A stretch of DNA of 64,000 nt, taken from NCBI GenBank assembly GCA_029465975.1, contig CM055742.1:9362043-9426042 (forward strand), given 5' to 3'. Shown here in pieces: positions 11,051 through 24,700 of this stretch. This DNA is from Dallia pectoralis. Taxonomy: Eukaryota; Chordata; Actinopteri; Esociformes; Umbridae. The notes under the pieces were generated by a model, which was not told the origin of the DNA, searched no databases, and was given only the letters and a program-made list of their open reading frames with translations. A program made the position numbers and the translations under genes. Each line of letters begins with the position of its first letter. Position 1 is the first letter of the stretch.

Positions 11051-12317
11051 GTAACACAAAATCAAATGTGTAACGCTAATTGTATGTCGGAAATGCAGGA
11101 GCCTCTGAAAAAGCCTTCCAGATAAGACATGTGGCAACCGTTGTTGTATCACACACTTATACGCACATACGCTCCTCCACCAGTCAGGTCCCAGACCAGT
11201 TTTCTCCTTTCACTGGATTATTTGTCATTGGCAAACTACTGTAAGCATGCCAATTCCATTAGTCTATTTCTCCCCTGCCTTTTTGCTGAGAGTCACACCA
11301 TTTGAACTGTGCACACCTGTGAACCCGATTAACTCCATTTCCCAGTGTCCCCTGGTGCATGAGTCCAAACAGTACTTCTTTAATGGGAACAACTGCAGTA
11401 AATTAAATGGCTATTTTTTACAGCCCCTTAAGGCCTATCCGCTCTGCGCTCTGGTGTAGTTGCAATAAATCCTCTTAAAGTCTACTCCTCTTTCTTTATT
11501 CAAAATAGTGTTTGAGCGTTGTGGAAAATAAATAAAAAAACAACAGCGTCCTCCCTCACTTGAATATTTTAAGACTCAGCCCCAGCACCAAAGTACATTT
11601 TGCACCACTACAGAGGTCCAAATGACATCGTTTTACGGATAGTGTACTATAGAGCTCTGTTAGTAGGCATTCATACAAATATAGTTTAATTTTTCGTTCA
11701 ACCGTGTGCTTTTTTTCTTAGGTCTGGTCGTGTTGTTTGTGTGAGTAACATATATTAACATACACACACACTAATTCCAAAATCAGGCTGCATACCACAC
11801 ACGTGCTGTTAGCATGGCGTTTCGTAACTTGCTTGTTTTGCATTCATAAATGTACTTCACCAACCCGAAACCCAATGTACATAATGACATAAACAGCCTG
11901 CCCTGACGTTAGCGTGTTCAGATTTTATAACGCCATCCCTGTTTTCTAAAGTTCATGTAACGCTGAATTTTTCATCGTCAGAGGAAGGGAAACACGAGTA
12001 CACACAAACACATTCGCACATCACATGCAAAACCACCGCCGTAATAAATCCCATAAAGAGCGCAATGTGCAACATTGAACTGTGTTTATATTTTCACCTC
12101 CAGGCTTTATTTGTGCAGATATGAACCATAATTAACTATCAGCTGCCATCCCAGAGTTAAATGTGGGTAAGCCACACCCCTTTCTATAAACATTGCGGTT
12201 CCAGTATCGCCACCGTACCTCCCTTCTGACTCCAAACCAATCCCTTTTATGAGCGGCTGCATTTGGCGGGCAGCTTTCATCCCAAACTCTAGTTTCCTTT
12301 GGCAGTAAGACATATAT
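11051..12317. other. No gene recognised
   Basis: Noncoding. The part 11240-11460 has more complex composition and an open frame of 70 codons (11247-11459) without recognisable domains; it could be conserved noncoding DNA. No repeat family recognised. Confidence 0.5.
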
Positions 12318-12361
12318 GTACGCACACACACACACACACATATATATATGTATATATATCA
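12318..12361. repeat. CA/TA compound microsatellite
   Basis: A (CA)n run at about 12322-12340 passes directly into an alternating TATATA run ending near 12359. Confidence 0.9.
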
Positions 12362-12429
12362 ATCTGTATGCTTGGGTGGGACAGGCCTTTCATTGGAAAC
12401 AGTAGTAGTGTTCATTATGACTACAGAAT

Positions 12430-12485
12430 GTGTTCAAAATGGCCCCCTTTCTGTTCCGTAGTGCACTTTTTCCAAACCAAAGACC
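12430..12485. mobile_element. Possible short MITE fragment
   Basis: The words TTCAAAATGGCCCCC, CCGTAGTGCACTTTTTCC and CCAAACCAAAG occur in the order seen in a palindromic MITE abundant in salmonids (AATGGCACCC then TAGTGCACTACT). Identity is low and ends are not visible, so this is a tentative call from memory. Confidence 0.35.
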
Positions 12486-12965
12486 CACAGAATATTTACA
12501 GAATATGAAGAGGAAAGTAGTGCAGTATGGAAACCAGTCGTTTCAATCCCTTTAATTGGCCCTAGCTACACACGGAGAGACTGGAGACAGAGTATTATAC
12601 TATTTAAAGACACTGTTACGTGGAATTGTCCGTGTGCTTTCACTGTAAGGGCTAAACTGAAAAGGCCTTTTTTAAAACTTTTTTAGGGCCCTAAAATGAT
12701 TTTGGACTGAAATGGACACTGTCCAGAAGAAGACTCATGAGCTAACTTTGTTCTAAACGAACGCGTACATTATAAATTAATATGTTTTTCCTTTTTAGAC
12801 CAAGTGTACGAATACTGCCAACGCGTACAGGAAATGCCAGTGCTTACTGACAGGCAAACAATTTAATTAGACTGCTACTTGTACAGTAAAAAACGTGCAT
12901 GTTTTAAAAAGCATTGTAATATAAATATGTTAAGACCAAATGCTTGCGAACACACTTATGTACTT
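12486..12965. other. No gene recognised
   Basis: AT-rich noncoding sequence; nothing further seen. Confidence 0.5.
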
Positions 12966-12974
12966 GGACACTGT

Positions 12975-13082
12975 GATACAGTTGGTGAAAATGGCACCTG
13001 CGACGGCAGCGTTGTGGGTTCGATTCCCACAAGGAGCCAATACTAGAAGTGTATGAACCATCTACTGTACATCACTCCGGCG
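12975..13082 (+). mobile_element. tRNA-derived SINE head, degenerate
   Basis: A perfect T-arm, GTGGG-TTCGATT-CCCAC (about 13015-13031), contains an intact polymerase III B box (GGTTCGATTCC). Upstream lies CAGTTGGTGAAAATGGC, a decayed A-box/D-arm region, and downstream AGGAGCCAATACTAGAAGTGTATG followed by a CACTCCGG word. The same order occurs in a common fish SINE (GTTGTGGGTTCGATTCCCAC, GGGGCCAGTATG, CACTCAC, CTCTGGATAAGAGCG). The acceptor stem cannot be closed, so this is not a working tRNA gene. The tail beyond 13082 is missing or unrecognisable. Confidence 0.65.
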
Positions 13083-16000
13083 TGTCTCTACAATATCTTC
13101 AATTTGTACGTATGTAAGAAAAGACGACCTGGGAGTTCAAAGGAATTGTACTTAAAGCATACATGGCAACAAGTTCTGGTTAAGGTGTGAGACTGCCCCG
13201 GTGTTTGTAATTAGTCTTCTGCCTCACTGGTTGATCAGCAAAGGGTTAAGAGCGATTAGTCACGTTCTTCCATTCGGTCCCAGACATTTCTGTTCAGGAA
13301 TGTAATTATTCACACCGTCTGGCCACAGGACTCCCAGACTAAAGTTGATTTTTTTCCGTGAGAAGCGGGGGCGGCCCGGCCTTTGTTCTCCAACTGGCTA
13401 GCTCGGCTCGTCACGAGTTTAACAGGGCATTAAATTGAACGGCTTTATTAGTAGAGGAGCGTAGTCCACGTGGACTAGAGTACAGTGAATAGCCTTAAAA
13501 CGCGACGATAACAACAAGCAATAATTAGGTAATAAAAAAGTAGCAAGGAAGTTAGAGCACATGTGGAAGAGAGAGCAAGAGAGAATCTGGGAGAGGCTGG
13601 TTCCGGAGGGAAGGAGAAAGAGCCGGGGATTGCAGAGAGATGAATATATAGGATGTAAGAAAGTGAGAGAGCAAAAAGAGAGTGAGAGAACTGCGGTTCA
13701 TCAAGTCAAGATACCCTCCTTTGATACCCAGTATTGAGTCTCATTCTTCAAAGAGGAACCCTTTGTAAAATGTCAGATCAATATTCTAATCGGCCTTTTT
13801 CGGCGCGGGCAAATTGAACAGGATTAAAGAGCTATTATAAAAGCTGCATCCCGTGAACCACGGGGTGAACTTTGCACATTAGAATTATCGATGGATGAAT
13901 CATGATTTTTTTTTGGAGGACAGGCTGCTACATGTAGCCCCCGTCTATATTCGGCCATTAAGCAGCAGTACATTTTTTTGCAATGTCACTGTGAAGAGAG
14001 GGAAAAAAATAGGGAAAGTTGGCTCCATAATATGATACAGAGTGCGAATTCCAGACCAATTCCATCAACTTCATATAATGTGGAAGTAACTTATGCTTAA
14101 GGTAAATTAAGGCAACCTATTTCGATATAATAGCTACATTAATATATACGGCATCGACTGATGTTTGAGGTGCCTGGTATTGACCATGTCAGGTTGCTGT
14201 TTGTTTGACAAATCATATGTCTGTCCGGATATTTTTTAACACTGCGTCTTGCTGAACATGCCCCACAAACCTATGGAACAATGGACTCCTCTGGGGCTTA
14301 TTTTGGCTTTATTGTTGCAACACACATTTTATATAAGATTATACCTTTATTTATTATTAGTATTACTACACATGAAGGACATTGACCACTACTGAAGAAT
14401 ATATTGTACTCCAGATGGGTGAAGCGTATATAAGTGTGTATATAAGCATATACAAGTGTATATACGTGTATATAAGCGTATAGCGTGTGGTTTCTGTCAC
14501 GGTATCAATATATCTCCAAACGTAGTCTATTCACTTCCTGTTTTGAGTGTAAAGCACTGTCATAGCATCCGGTAAATTCACGAATACAATAATATGATTG
14601 GAAAAATCCACTTGAATACCCATCCAACAGTTACACATGTTCTATCTACGTCGTTCATAACTGGAGCTTTAAGTGTACTAACTTTGTCTGGATGGAAAAT
14701 TCACAATGTGGTCGTCTTGCATATGGTCAAACCCTGAATCAAAGAGAAAATACGAAATCAAAAGGACGTCAACGCCGGACTGGCAAAGTAGTTCATTTTT
14801 ATTTGTCGATCATGTGATCACGCTTCACAGCGCTCTGGTTTTGCAAACGCTCCCCGCAGACTATGACCCGATGCGCAGGACCGAACAAACCTACGTCGAA
14901 CCGCAATACACTGTTGCCGGATCCAGTGGATCCAGTTCAGGCTTTGTGCGCACTCAAAGTAGCAATGCTAACTTTATCGCTATAGCGACAGTGTCTCAGC
15001 TAACGCACACTACCAAGCCCACACATTAGACTGAGGAAGGATCTACTCACAAATATATAGATAGCGGTGTAGTTGTAACCCTCAAGCTCCGTTAAGCAAT
15101 GATAACGTGAATAAGAAGCGGATAAGAAGTGGCGTGTGAGATGAACCTAGATCAGTGTCTAAAAGCAGATTCATTCCGCTGTGTAGTCACCTAGGGAGAA
15201 GGGAGTTTACTCAATCAGAGGCGCTCTGTAAGTGATGCAGATATGTAATAAGGGGATTGATCGGAGGAGTAAATTCATGGCTACTACTACCTTTGGCTGT
15301 TACAGTCCCGATAAGGGTACGTGAGCATACATGTTAATATATGAGGGGGTTTTCAATCTGGATTATACCGTAAAGGAGACCAGGTCTTCATCAAGAGTAG
15401 ACCCATAACATCTTTAACAGTTTGCACTCTGTTCACTTCTCTGACTTGAGGCAAGGTCATTGCTACGGTCCAAGAGATGGTATGGATGGAAACGGATGCC
15501 ATCTCAGCAGATCTCATCCAATCCTGGAGAACTCATCCAATCCTGGCTCATCTCGGCAGAATTAGCCATGGGGTTGGTTTTGAGCAACCGTAAATTCCCA
15601 CACATATTTAAGCGAACATTTGTGCGTTCGTACAGAATCATTTGACACGTACTGTAAAACCGGATGTTTTTTGGACTTGTCGCCGAGCAGGCAACGCAAC
15701 AACCCGAGTTACAGCCGCTTACAGCAGGCTGCCTGAGTACAAAAGTAAACGAACAAACATAATTAAATACCCGCATCAAGGACACTGGGTGAGAGTTACG
15801 GCTGGGACCGCAGCTGAACCACAGAGTATTACTTCAATGAGGACCCGGGTTGCGCGTTTTTAATGGCCGTGTGATTGACCATTTAAGAATGTGTTATTTT
15901 TTAATCGTGAATGATATCTGAAAATGGTTCGAATATAGGTGCTACAACTGCCAAAAAAACAACATCAAACATTTATACAAATCCAAAGTATGGTTCCAGA

Positions 16001-19000
16001 TCATAGATGTCATCATTTATGATGTCTATAATGTTATATTCTTATACTGTTTTACAATAACATTGTTATGTGATCTCTTTTTGTTGTGGACCCCAGAAAG
16101 ACTAGCTTGTTCACTTTGGTGACAGCTAATGGGGATCCTTTTTACAATAAACAATAAACAATAGAAATGAAAAGAGCTATAGTGTTTTGTAGGATATAGG
16201 AAAACCACGCATTTCCGGCCCAAATCAGACCACGAAGATATTCCGTGTGGCATTTTTGTAACCGCTGTCAATGCACCGACTAGCTGTTGAATAATTGTTA
16301 CCATCATGGAGGGGCTTTGAACAAGCGCCAGGATCAAGATGCTTGTCAGATGAATAATTGGATCGGTGGCAACTCGTGAAGTTCACGACAGGTGCTGGAT
16401 GGGCCGACCGCTGACGGGCAAACCGGATCCCAGGAAATGGCATCAGTGGACTGGCGGTGCCAGTAATTGGGCTGCTGGCAGATGCCGTATCTATAAACCA
16501 GTGATGGGAGCGCGTGTGCGGCAGAATCTTGCCCGAGGCCCCGGTGACTAGCCTGATGGGAAATGGAACCATGGGATGGAGAGGTCATCATGTGCCAGTC
16601 GATTTCAGTCGCTCCTTTGGGTTTATCTTTGTTCATCACAGCTTCACATAACTCCATATCACATTCCATCGTAGTCTGTGCTCCGGCTACCTGTCAAGAC
16701 ATCTCAGATTGATGTCACTGACTCACCCTGGTAATAAACACTGTCCGGTCCGTCAGTGTGCCAAACAAGTAGCCTGAGAAATATGTCTCTATGTATTAAA
16801 GGGTTACATTGTTGCCATGGTTTTTGTCACTTTACTGGGTAGGTAGTCGGTTTAAGCAGTGTAAGATGGGTAAGCAGTGTAAGATTGTGTAAACGACTTT
16901 CTTTGTCGGGTCACTTCCTATAATTGCCAGTTGAGTTTGTTTTCTGCAGTTTCATGTTGTCAAATGACAGACGGACATCATTTTAGTATCGCCAGTGCAG
17001 CACTCCTGTCGATTACTGTTTCTACACACAGTATTTGTATTTTAGGTCAAGCCCTACATTCTCTTCCCTTAAGCACTTAAGAAGCACCGGCACATTGAAC
17101 AGTTTAAAATAGTTGATATGACTGAACGCTCGATTTATTTAGCATAATTAAGGTTGGCAAAAAGGGAAAGGGTTTGCAGCTTCAAGCATTCTCTCTTAAA
17201 CGAAACTAAACCAACCGTGATCCGAGTCATTCAATGAGCCTACGTAATTACGCCTTCCCGTAATCACCTTTATGTAATATAACAACCGTTTTATAATTCA
17301 GACTTTGACTCTGGGCGATTCAAGTATAAAAAATATACACCATTGGATGCCTTCGGTTTTAGGGGAAATATCCTGCGGTCGCTCACTATATCCGGAGAGT
17401 ACCAACGTCCATCTTCAAATGTTCTGTGAACAGCCATACCATAAAACACGATTAATAATAAACAGTTTGCTAAAGTGAAGGGTAGCATTAGTATAAACGT
17501 TAGGGATGAGATTAGGTCGGCAAACACTTTCAAATATCAAAGTTCGAAAGGCTACCGACTACATTTTGTAGTTAGTCAGGATTCTCTGAATGAAGTGTTA
17601 CACCATCTGACCTTAAGCACAGTTTAGGGAGGAAACTGCTTTTGTTGTCAGTTGCAATGCACATAAAAGTTCCAGACTGACACATTATCGATATGAAACA
17701 AAACACGGGGTGTGCACTTCTCAAAATATGCTTCTTTTAAGGCAGAGAGAATCCCAGCGAACAACGGTCGCACGCTGTGAATATGTGCTACCTGATAAGA
17801 CAAGCTCTTTAATGTCTGATCCGAGGCGATACGTACTTTTCAGAGAGAGAGAGAGACAGGCTCAGACTTCTTCTGCACTACCACATGTGCGCAATTAAAC
17901 AGCTCTAGAAAAAGAGCGAGTCGGGGCGGTAACGTCTGCAAATGCTAAGCCATTAGCATCGGTGTGAAATGAGGCGTCGTCCTGTCGAAACTCACGACGC
18001 CTCAAGCATTCACTCGTCTATTATAGCCTAACTATAACTCGAATGTAGAAAAAACGGATACACTCTGCTAGAAGATGTGCAGGGAGACAAAAAATAACTG
18101 AACTTTTCACGTAGGAATCTTCAAGAGAAATAACACCATTAGCTTTACGGTGCTGTCAGATTTCTTTCCAGAGAAGTGCCTATATTTACAATGGCAATCC
18201 TGCCCGATGGTAATACACAGAGCTATCCATGCTCCATAGGTTCAATTGTATTTAATCAAAGACCCCTTAATATCCTAATACTTTTAAGTGAGCATTGTGA
18301 CTTTTACCCAGCTTTTTGAGACGTTCAAGTGGCACCGTACGCTGGTGGGACATCCATGTTTCGAGATGAACTAATCAGGCGTGATTATTCGACACAGACC
18401 ACCTTGGAGTTTCAAATAATCCTGCCAATCTATACCTAGCCACCAAAGAAACGTCTGTCAATGCTCCCGCTAACTAAAACGAGGGACATATTAAACAACC
18501 TGTGACATTATAATTATCTTAGTGGCTAGCAGGTAGCAACTAGCAGGTAGCAACTTACGTTTACCAAGTACCCTAAACATGACTAGATCATAGTCATGTA
18601 TTAATGAATAGATAAAGAAAAGAAAGAGCGTGTAGGCAATTAACTTTATCTCACTTGACTATGTAATGCCCGAGAAATGTGGAATGAAGGTTTCTCTGTG
18701 AATGGACCTGTTTACTAGTGAGGTGGCTGTTGCTGTACGTGACACATTTCTCGCCTTTGGTATGGTTGCGCATAACATCAAACGTGTTTATCGGTTGCGT
18801 TCACGGTTAGGCCGATGCAATTAGCAAACACCGAGAAACGATTGCATTCCTAGCGTAGAAAAACAAAGGAAAACGACAGACATGGAACAAGTAATGTAAT
18901 TCAAAAGAGCAATATTGAACAATAGCGACAGTGTATGTATGAATGTTAAGATTACACGAAGATCTATATATAACCAAAGATAAAAAAGATTAGCCATATT

Positions 19001-21651
19001 TTATAGAGTAAATGAATATAATGTAAATATAACATTATGAACTGGATTTCAAGTATCACTCATAAAAGGTAAATTAAAACAGCCATGTTTGATACTATAT
19101 ATTAAACAATATGCAGCAATACACAGAAGGGAGATGTAGGGTGTAGAGTGAAAGTATCTTTTTCATCACTCACTGAATCTGCAGTTTCAGGAACACATGT
19201 ACGTTTTGTTCAGCGTTCAGAGTAACATTGTGTATGGTCCTTATTCTGGATAGCTAACATGTATATATCACAACAATAGTATTATAAAAACAGCGCGTAC
19301 ATGGCCTACGAGGTATTGGCACCCAAAGGAGGATGAATGATCTGTCAAAACTACAGAAACCTGGTGTTTGCATATGTTTTAGAGAAACATGAGAGAGGAC
19401 AATAACTGCAATTGGAAAACGGAAAATATATAGGGTGTGAACTTGCATTAACTATATGCACCTGTGAATAAATAATTGACTACTATAAGAATTAGCTTTA
19501 TCCGGTAATAGCGTGTATTTCTGTACTTGCTGTAATTGTGCTTCTAATGGTAGCCAGCATATAGAAACAAAACACAGAAAATCTAAACAAAGTTCACTTC
19601 ACGTTCTCAGATAATTCAAACCGAGGAGAGAATGCATAACATAAATAGAGAATATGTAAGCATGTTTTCCAGATTAACAGTGTCAGTATTGTGTATTTAG
19701 ATGCAGGGAGAGATCTGAGTGTAGCTATGTAGTTGAATAGTTTGAAGTGGCTTGAGGTAACAAGCCCAATGTAATTCAATTCTAAAGGACAAATGGCTCA
19801 GACAGCAGGTTTTTGTTCATGATCGACCTGTACCGCCTTCCACCTGCGGGGAGATACCTTTTTAACACGGGGGGTTGCTGTGGTTACAGGGGTCAGCTGT
19901 GATCTTTCCTGTACGCTTCCTCACCCCAGAGTCAGAGCCAGATCTCGATGGAGGGCAAGCGGTCAATGACTGATTACCGTTTCTGTGCGCCGTGTCGCGG
20001 TTTAACCCTTACAGGTGCCGACGTGGACAGAAACCGGGCCAGGATGGACCGCACGTGTGCAGAGCTGGACGGGGCTCGTCTGGAAGAGGTTTGTTTTTTC
20101 AGCCGCTGTTGTTTACGCTGGTACGTTCTCTGGAATGTCTTTGGCCAATTCGAGACTGTGCGTACGACTTACTGAAGCTGAACACCGAATCACAATGGGG
20201 GGAGAGAGATGGTAGGTGTCAGGTCAACTTGAAAAAGTAGAAGATTTAGGAATTGGGGTTATAATGTCCAGGCCTGGGTTGAAGGCATTGCCGCAGACAC
20301 TTACATTTGGCATCTGTCAGTCGCAGTATTTAGGATCCCAAGTGCTGCACCATGAAGGTACGCACTTTGTTGTTTCCTGGAATTGAAATGAACTGGTCTT
20401 TTACGATATAGCAACGCATCTGCAGCGGTATTTACGGAAACACCGTGATTGGATTAACTCATAACCGATTATTACATCAGACAGTATAGCCTTGGAGACA
20501 CTCATCTTTCTAACAGAATCATATGTTGGCTTTGGGAAAGAACACGCATAGCATGCTATTATATCTAACATTTACACCTAAATAAAACACAGCTTTATGT
20601 TTAAGTGTTTATAGTTTTTAGAAAATGTCAGCCAGGAAACTTTTGTTAGCAGTTGCGAAACATTTTTATGATACAAAAAGAGTAAGTATAGTTGGTGGGG
20701 TTCGTTTTTTTATGATGCCGTTTTTACCACTGAAGTGATGCACATCGACATGTTATAGACTGATCATTATAACGATTGGTGCGAACAACTGCTTACTCTA
20801 AAAAGGTGTACACATATCCATCTATCCGTAAACCATTTACAGCTGGGTCATAGTTATCATATCGAACAAACTAGCAGTCCATCACGTTTGCTACTGGAGT
20901 CATTCTATAATACCAATGTGTAGTTCTAGGACATATCATTTATACTGTAGGTGGTATGGATTTGTTTCTGTACAGCTAACACACACAGTCCAACTCAAAA
21001 CGCACAGTACAACCCAATTCCCACAAAATACTCTACCTTGCATATTTCATCCTCTGTCCATCAAAGACATAATCCTAGTTCTGATCATCAGAAATGGAAG
21101 CCGTCTTCCTAGTTTCTTGAATACCAGGAAAAGCTCCTCTGGTTTCTGCCAACACATCCTCCTGGCGCTAAGCCGCAAAGCACATTAAGTTTGTCTTATT
21201 TTAATGAAATCCCTCAGCTTAAGTCTGCCATGACTAGGTGGAAGTGTGGTCTGCTTTTCTGACAGCTTCATCACCGAGGTTCTTCCTCTACAGGCTCAGC
21301 TTCCTAGCAGTCTCAGGTTGACGCAGCAAATCTGCAGGGAATCGTGAAGCATTGCAAATGCAGATGTCTGAGGAAATATTCAGTTTCACAATCTCCCCTG
21401 CTTGGACCCAGTAAATCACGCCATGTCTTCACTGTGTGGCCGAATCAACCAGGCCAAATCTGTGTATTGCCGGATTCTGAAACAATTGAGAGAAAAATAA
21501 ACACCTGCTTGTATTTCTTTCCTTGCATTAGCTTCGTAAATTAAGCGATAGTTGGGTTTCACCTCTGTGACACTGACTGCACATGTTTGGCAACATCTTT
21601 TCAATTGATTCCCAAAGAGAGGGAAATATGTTTAGCACCACAAGAGCGAGG
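13083..21651. other. Long stretch with no recognised gene
   Basis: I find no gene, LINE or DNA-transposon homology. Visible minor structure: a purine-rich patch 13556-13690; a TATATAAGC/TATATACG-rich patch 14425-14485; a direct CATCCAATCCTGG repeat at 15517-15550; a tandem CTAGCAGGTAGCAA repeat at about 18526-18556. Segments 14860-15010, 16210-16700 and 17720-18010 are less AT-rich than their surroundings, but their frames (14706-15029 plus; 16225-16572 minus; 17291-17533 minus) show no known domain. The last has a hydrophobic stretch but no homologue I recognise. Confidence 0.55.
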
Positions 21652-21748
21652 TGAGAGAGGGCGGGAGAGGGGTGGGAGAGGGCGGGAGAGGGGTGGGAGA
21701 GGGCGGGAGAGGGGTGGGAGAGGGGTGAGAATGGAGAGGGTGGGAGAG
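21652..21748 (+). repeat. G-rich 11/22-bp minisatellite (G-quadruplex-prone)
   Basis: Tandem copies of an 11-bp unit of the form GGGAGAGGGNG, with C and T alternating at the variable site, giving a 22-bp dimer. G-runs of three or four recur every few bases on the + strand, so the G4 consensus is met many times. The Arg/Gly frame across it is an artefact. Confidence 0.9.
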
Positions 21749-24700
21749 ATCTTTAGACAGAGGGCATTTTTACCTCAAAATGAAATCGTCTAGCGATTAA
21801 ATAGTTCCAGTTAAAGCTTGTTTGAAGGGCTTGTGTTGTATAATGAGAAACTGGCGATGCAGTGAAAAATAACAAAAGTTTCCAGAGTCGCTTTCCTAGT
21901 CCATTGGGTATTTCATCTAGTTTGTCTCTTCTGATGTATTGGATGTAAAAACAAACAAACAGGCACGGCATTATCCAGAATGCATATTGAAATTGCCAGC
22001 ACTTCGGAGAGAAAGCTTTTACCCGTCTGTGCGTTCTTTCCAACAACTATCGTGATGCTGTGTTATCTGTCGGCCACGTTGCTGTTTGGCATCTTGTCAG
22101 CTTTATTTACTCACTTGTAATACACATGAGAGTCCAAGTGGATCCAAGCGAACATTTCATCTGATTAATTGTTTCCCAGAACAGATGTAGAACGTGCTCA
22201 CCTTCAGAGACATCTGGGACTGGCATAGTAGAAGAAAAAAACCTGCCGAAATCTCCGTCTGAAATTCCGTGTGTCGGAATGGGAACCGGGGAGGTCTAAT
22301 CGTCTTGTGTTTTATTCGGTGGTTTAATTTGGCATGTATGTGTTAACCCATGTGTTACTGTGTGCTATGTGATGAATATCTACAGTGCATTCACAATCCG
22401 ATAGTTTGTCACATTTAATTAACGCCGTTGTTCAGATGTTTTGCCCGTTTGTGCAACGTCGACACAGACTTTCATCGAATTACGTACTAAACCATGACTT
22501 TCGCCACCTTCCACGGAAGTGACCTGCTGTGATCAGTACCAGATCCCCATGAAAAGACAATTAGACATACCTGTGGGATCCAGAGTGGAAACGCTGTGGC
22601 CTGCCCCCCCGCCACTGTTCCACATGTGCACGCCGTTATCCAGCGCCGTCCACCGGCCCTCTTTAACCCCGCTAGAAGCGGTGAACTTCAGAACCTCATT
22701 GATTCTAATGGCACGTTCGTCTCCTTGTAAAAGTGAGCAGAACTTATTTCAAGTTGTCGTGGCCGCGATTCCAACAGGATATGAATGTTTTGATACTGAA
22801 GCTTGCTTTGTCTGTGTGTCTTTTACCTAGAAACTGTTCTCGAGACGGAGTGGATGAGGACCGCAACGACGTAGGTGTAAGCGTGGAACCCGGAGAACAT
22901 TATCGGGAAGAATGAACGGTCACACCAGAGCGGTTGAACTAATTCTTAATGAATACCACATTTATTTTGTATTTGTATACGTCCCAGAATACGTTTATGT
23001 CTATTCGTTTGTCTATTAATGTACAAGAATATTCTGCATATTTTTATATCTGCCTCTGACTAACATGTGCTTGTGTTGGTGTCGTCAGATGTCCAAAATA
23101 AACGTTTTACATATTGTGACACACTGTGTATTTAACGGTATGAATAAATAATGTGTAAAAAATTAGAAATTAAATTGCGGAGTTATTAGAAAGGATCTCA
23201 GATCGGAACAACTAATTTCACATCGCGTTGCCGTTTACCAAATCCTAATTATTATAGTCAGCCATTAATATCATTTAACATGGAGATGTTTTTACAGAAT
23301 CTACTCCATGAAACATGTTCTATAACTGCCACTAAAACATATGGGATATGACGTCAGTTCCGTGCTAACGTAATAATCGAACGTCTGTGCAAACCCTATT
23401 CCAGAGGCCCGTCCCAAATGAGGTCACCCCGCTCAGGTCATTCACTCTCATCTTCACCCGGGATTCTCCAGACCTGCCGAAGACAGATCTTTTCCATCTC
23501 GCTTTCTCAGGGCATCAACTCAATAAGCGCCAGCCTGTTTGACCTTGGAGAATGTCAGCCGTGGCTTTTCAAACGACCCCGAAATGATGACAACTTGAAC
23601 ACATGCTTTAAAGATCGTCTTTGAAGTAGTCGGATATCTCGTTCCTACAAAGCGCGCTGGGATTTCCGGGCATTCTGGGAACATGTGCAAATCCTTTCCA
23701 GATTCTGCGCGTGTCTTGTGTGCACGCCTGTGGGTGCTTGTGTTCCGACTGCCTGGAGCGGCCGTGAACTGTTACACTTCCTACCGGCACAATGCGAGGA
23801 ATCTGATGCGGTCTGGACGGGACACACTATAATTACCAAATTGCACCGAGAGTGTGATTAATTCTAACGAGCTGAGCTTCTGCTTGCGTTGATAACAGAG
23901 GCCCCTTCATGAATCTTCCGCTGTACCGTCCGAACGCAATGCCGCACTTTTATCCAATTAAATTAGCCGACATTTTCCTTCTAATTTACCCATTTGTAAA
24001 AGAAAGAAAAGGAAAGAACCTCGGACGTGTCACTACGCAAATGAAATGCCATTATTAGTCCCTAACATGCAATCCAGTACGCCCTTTATAAATGGATACA
24101 AATATAGGACAGTTTAGAAAGTAGATGTAAAAGTATACACCCATTGGAACACACTCTTATCGGTCACTAATATCTATATGCCACTAACCAACACAGCCCA
24201 GCCTTGGTAGCTCTATGTCCTAATCCTAACACCTAAATATTAATAGTTTATCCTTTGTGTTCTTTCTCAATACAATTCCTGATTCTTATGCTTGTAATCC
24301 AGTCACCAAGAGCAACATATGTCAACTCTTTTACTCACTGTTCTCTGGCCTGTATCCAAAAAGACAGAAACATAGGAACTTGAACATTGACTAAACGATT
24401 AAAGTGCATACTTTTAGACTTTTGAGGGCGTCTTTATCTGTACTGAACGAACTCTGTATAAATAACAATACCGTTGTACATAGGAAGGCTCAATGAAAGA
24501 CTTGTGACTAGGAACTCTTCTTCCTCTAAAACAAACTTTCAGTTCTCTGGGTTTTAGCCTGGCAGACTCCCCTCTCCTGTTTCGTTAGGGCACACACGTT
24601 TGGAACAAATCGCTAACGAATGCGCGGTCGCGCGATTATAGTTGATGCTCCGTAATTACGTGGGAATTCATAGAGGATGTGACACTTTTTATGTCTCGTG

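Noticed and set aside
13015..13031. tRNA gene
   Set aside because: The T-arm is perfect but acceptor, D and anticodon arms cannot be built; the context fits a SINE.
16225..16669. Overlapping frames of 107 and 115 codons, minus strand
   Set aside because: Two different frames of the same strand are open over the same bases and neither resembles a protein family.
17291..17533. 80-codon minus frame with a hydrophobic segment
   Set aside because: A hydrophobic run alone is common in AT-rich frames; no family match and no splice context recognised.
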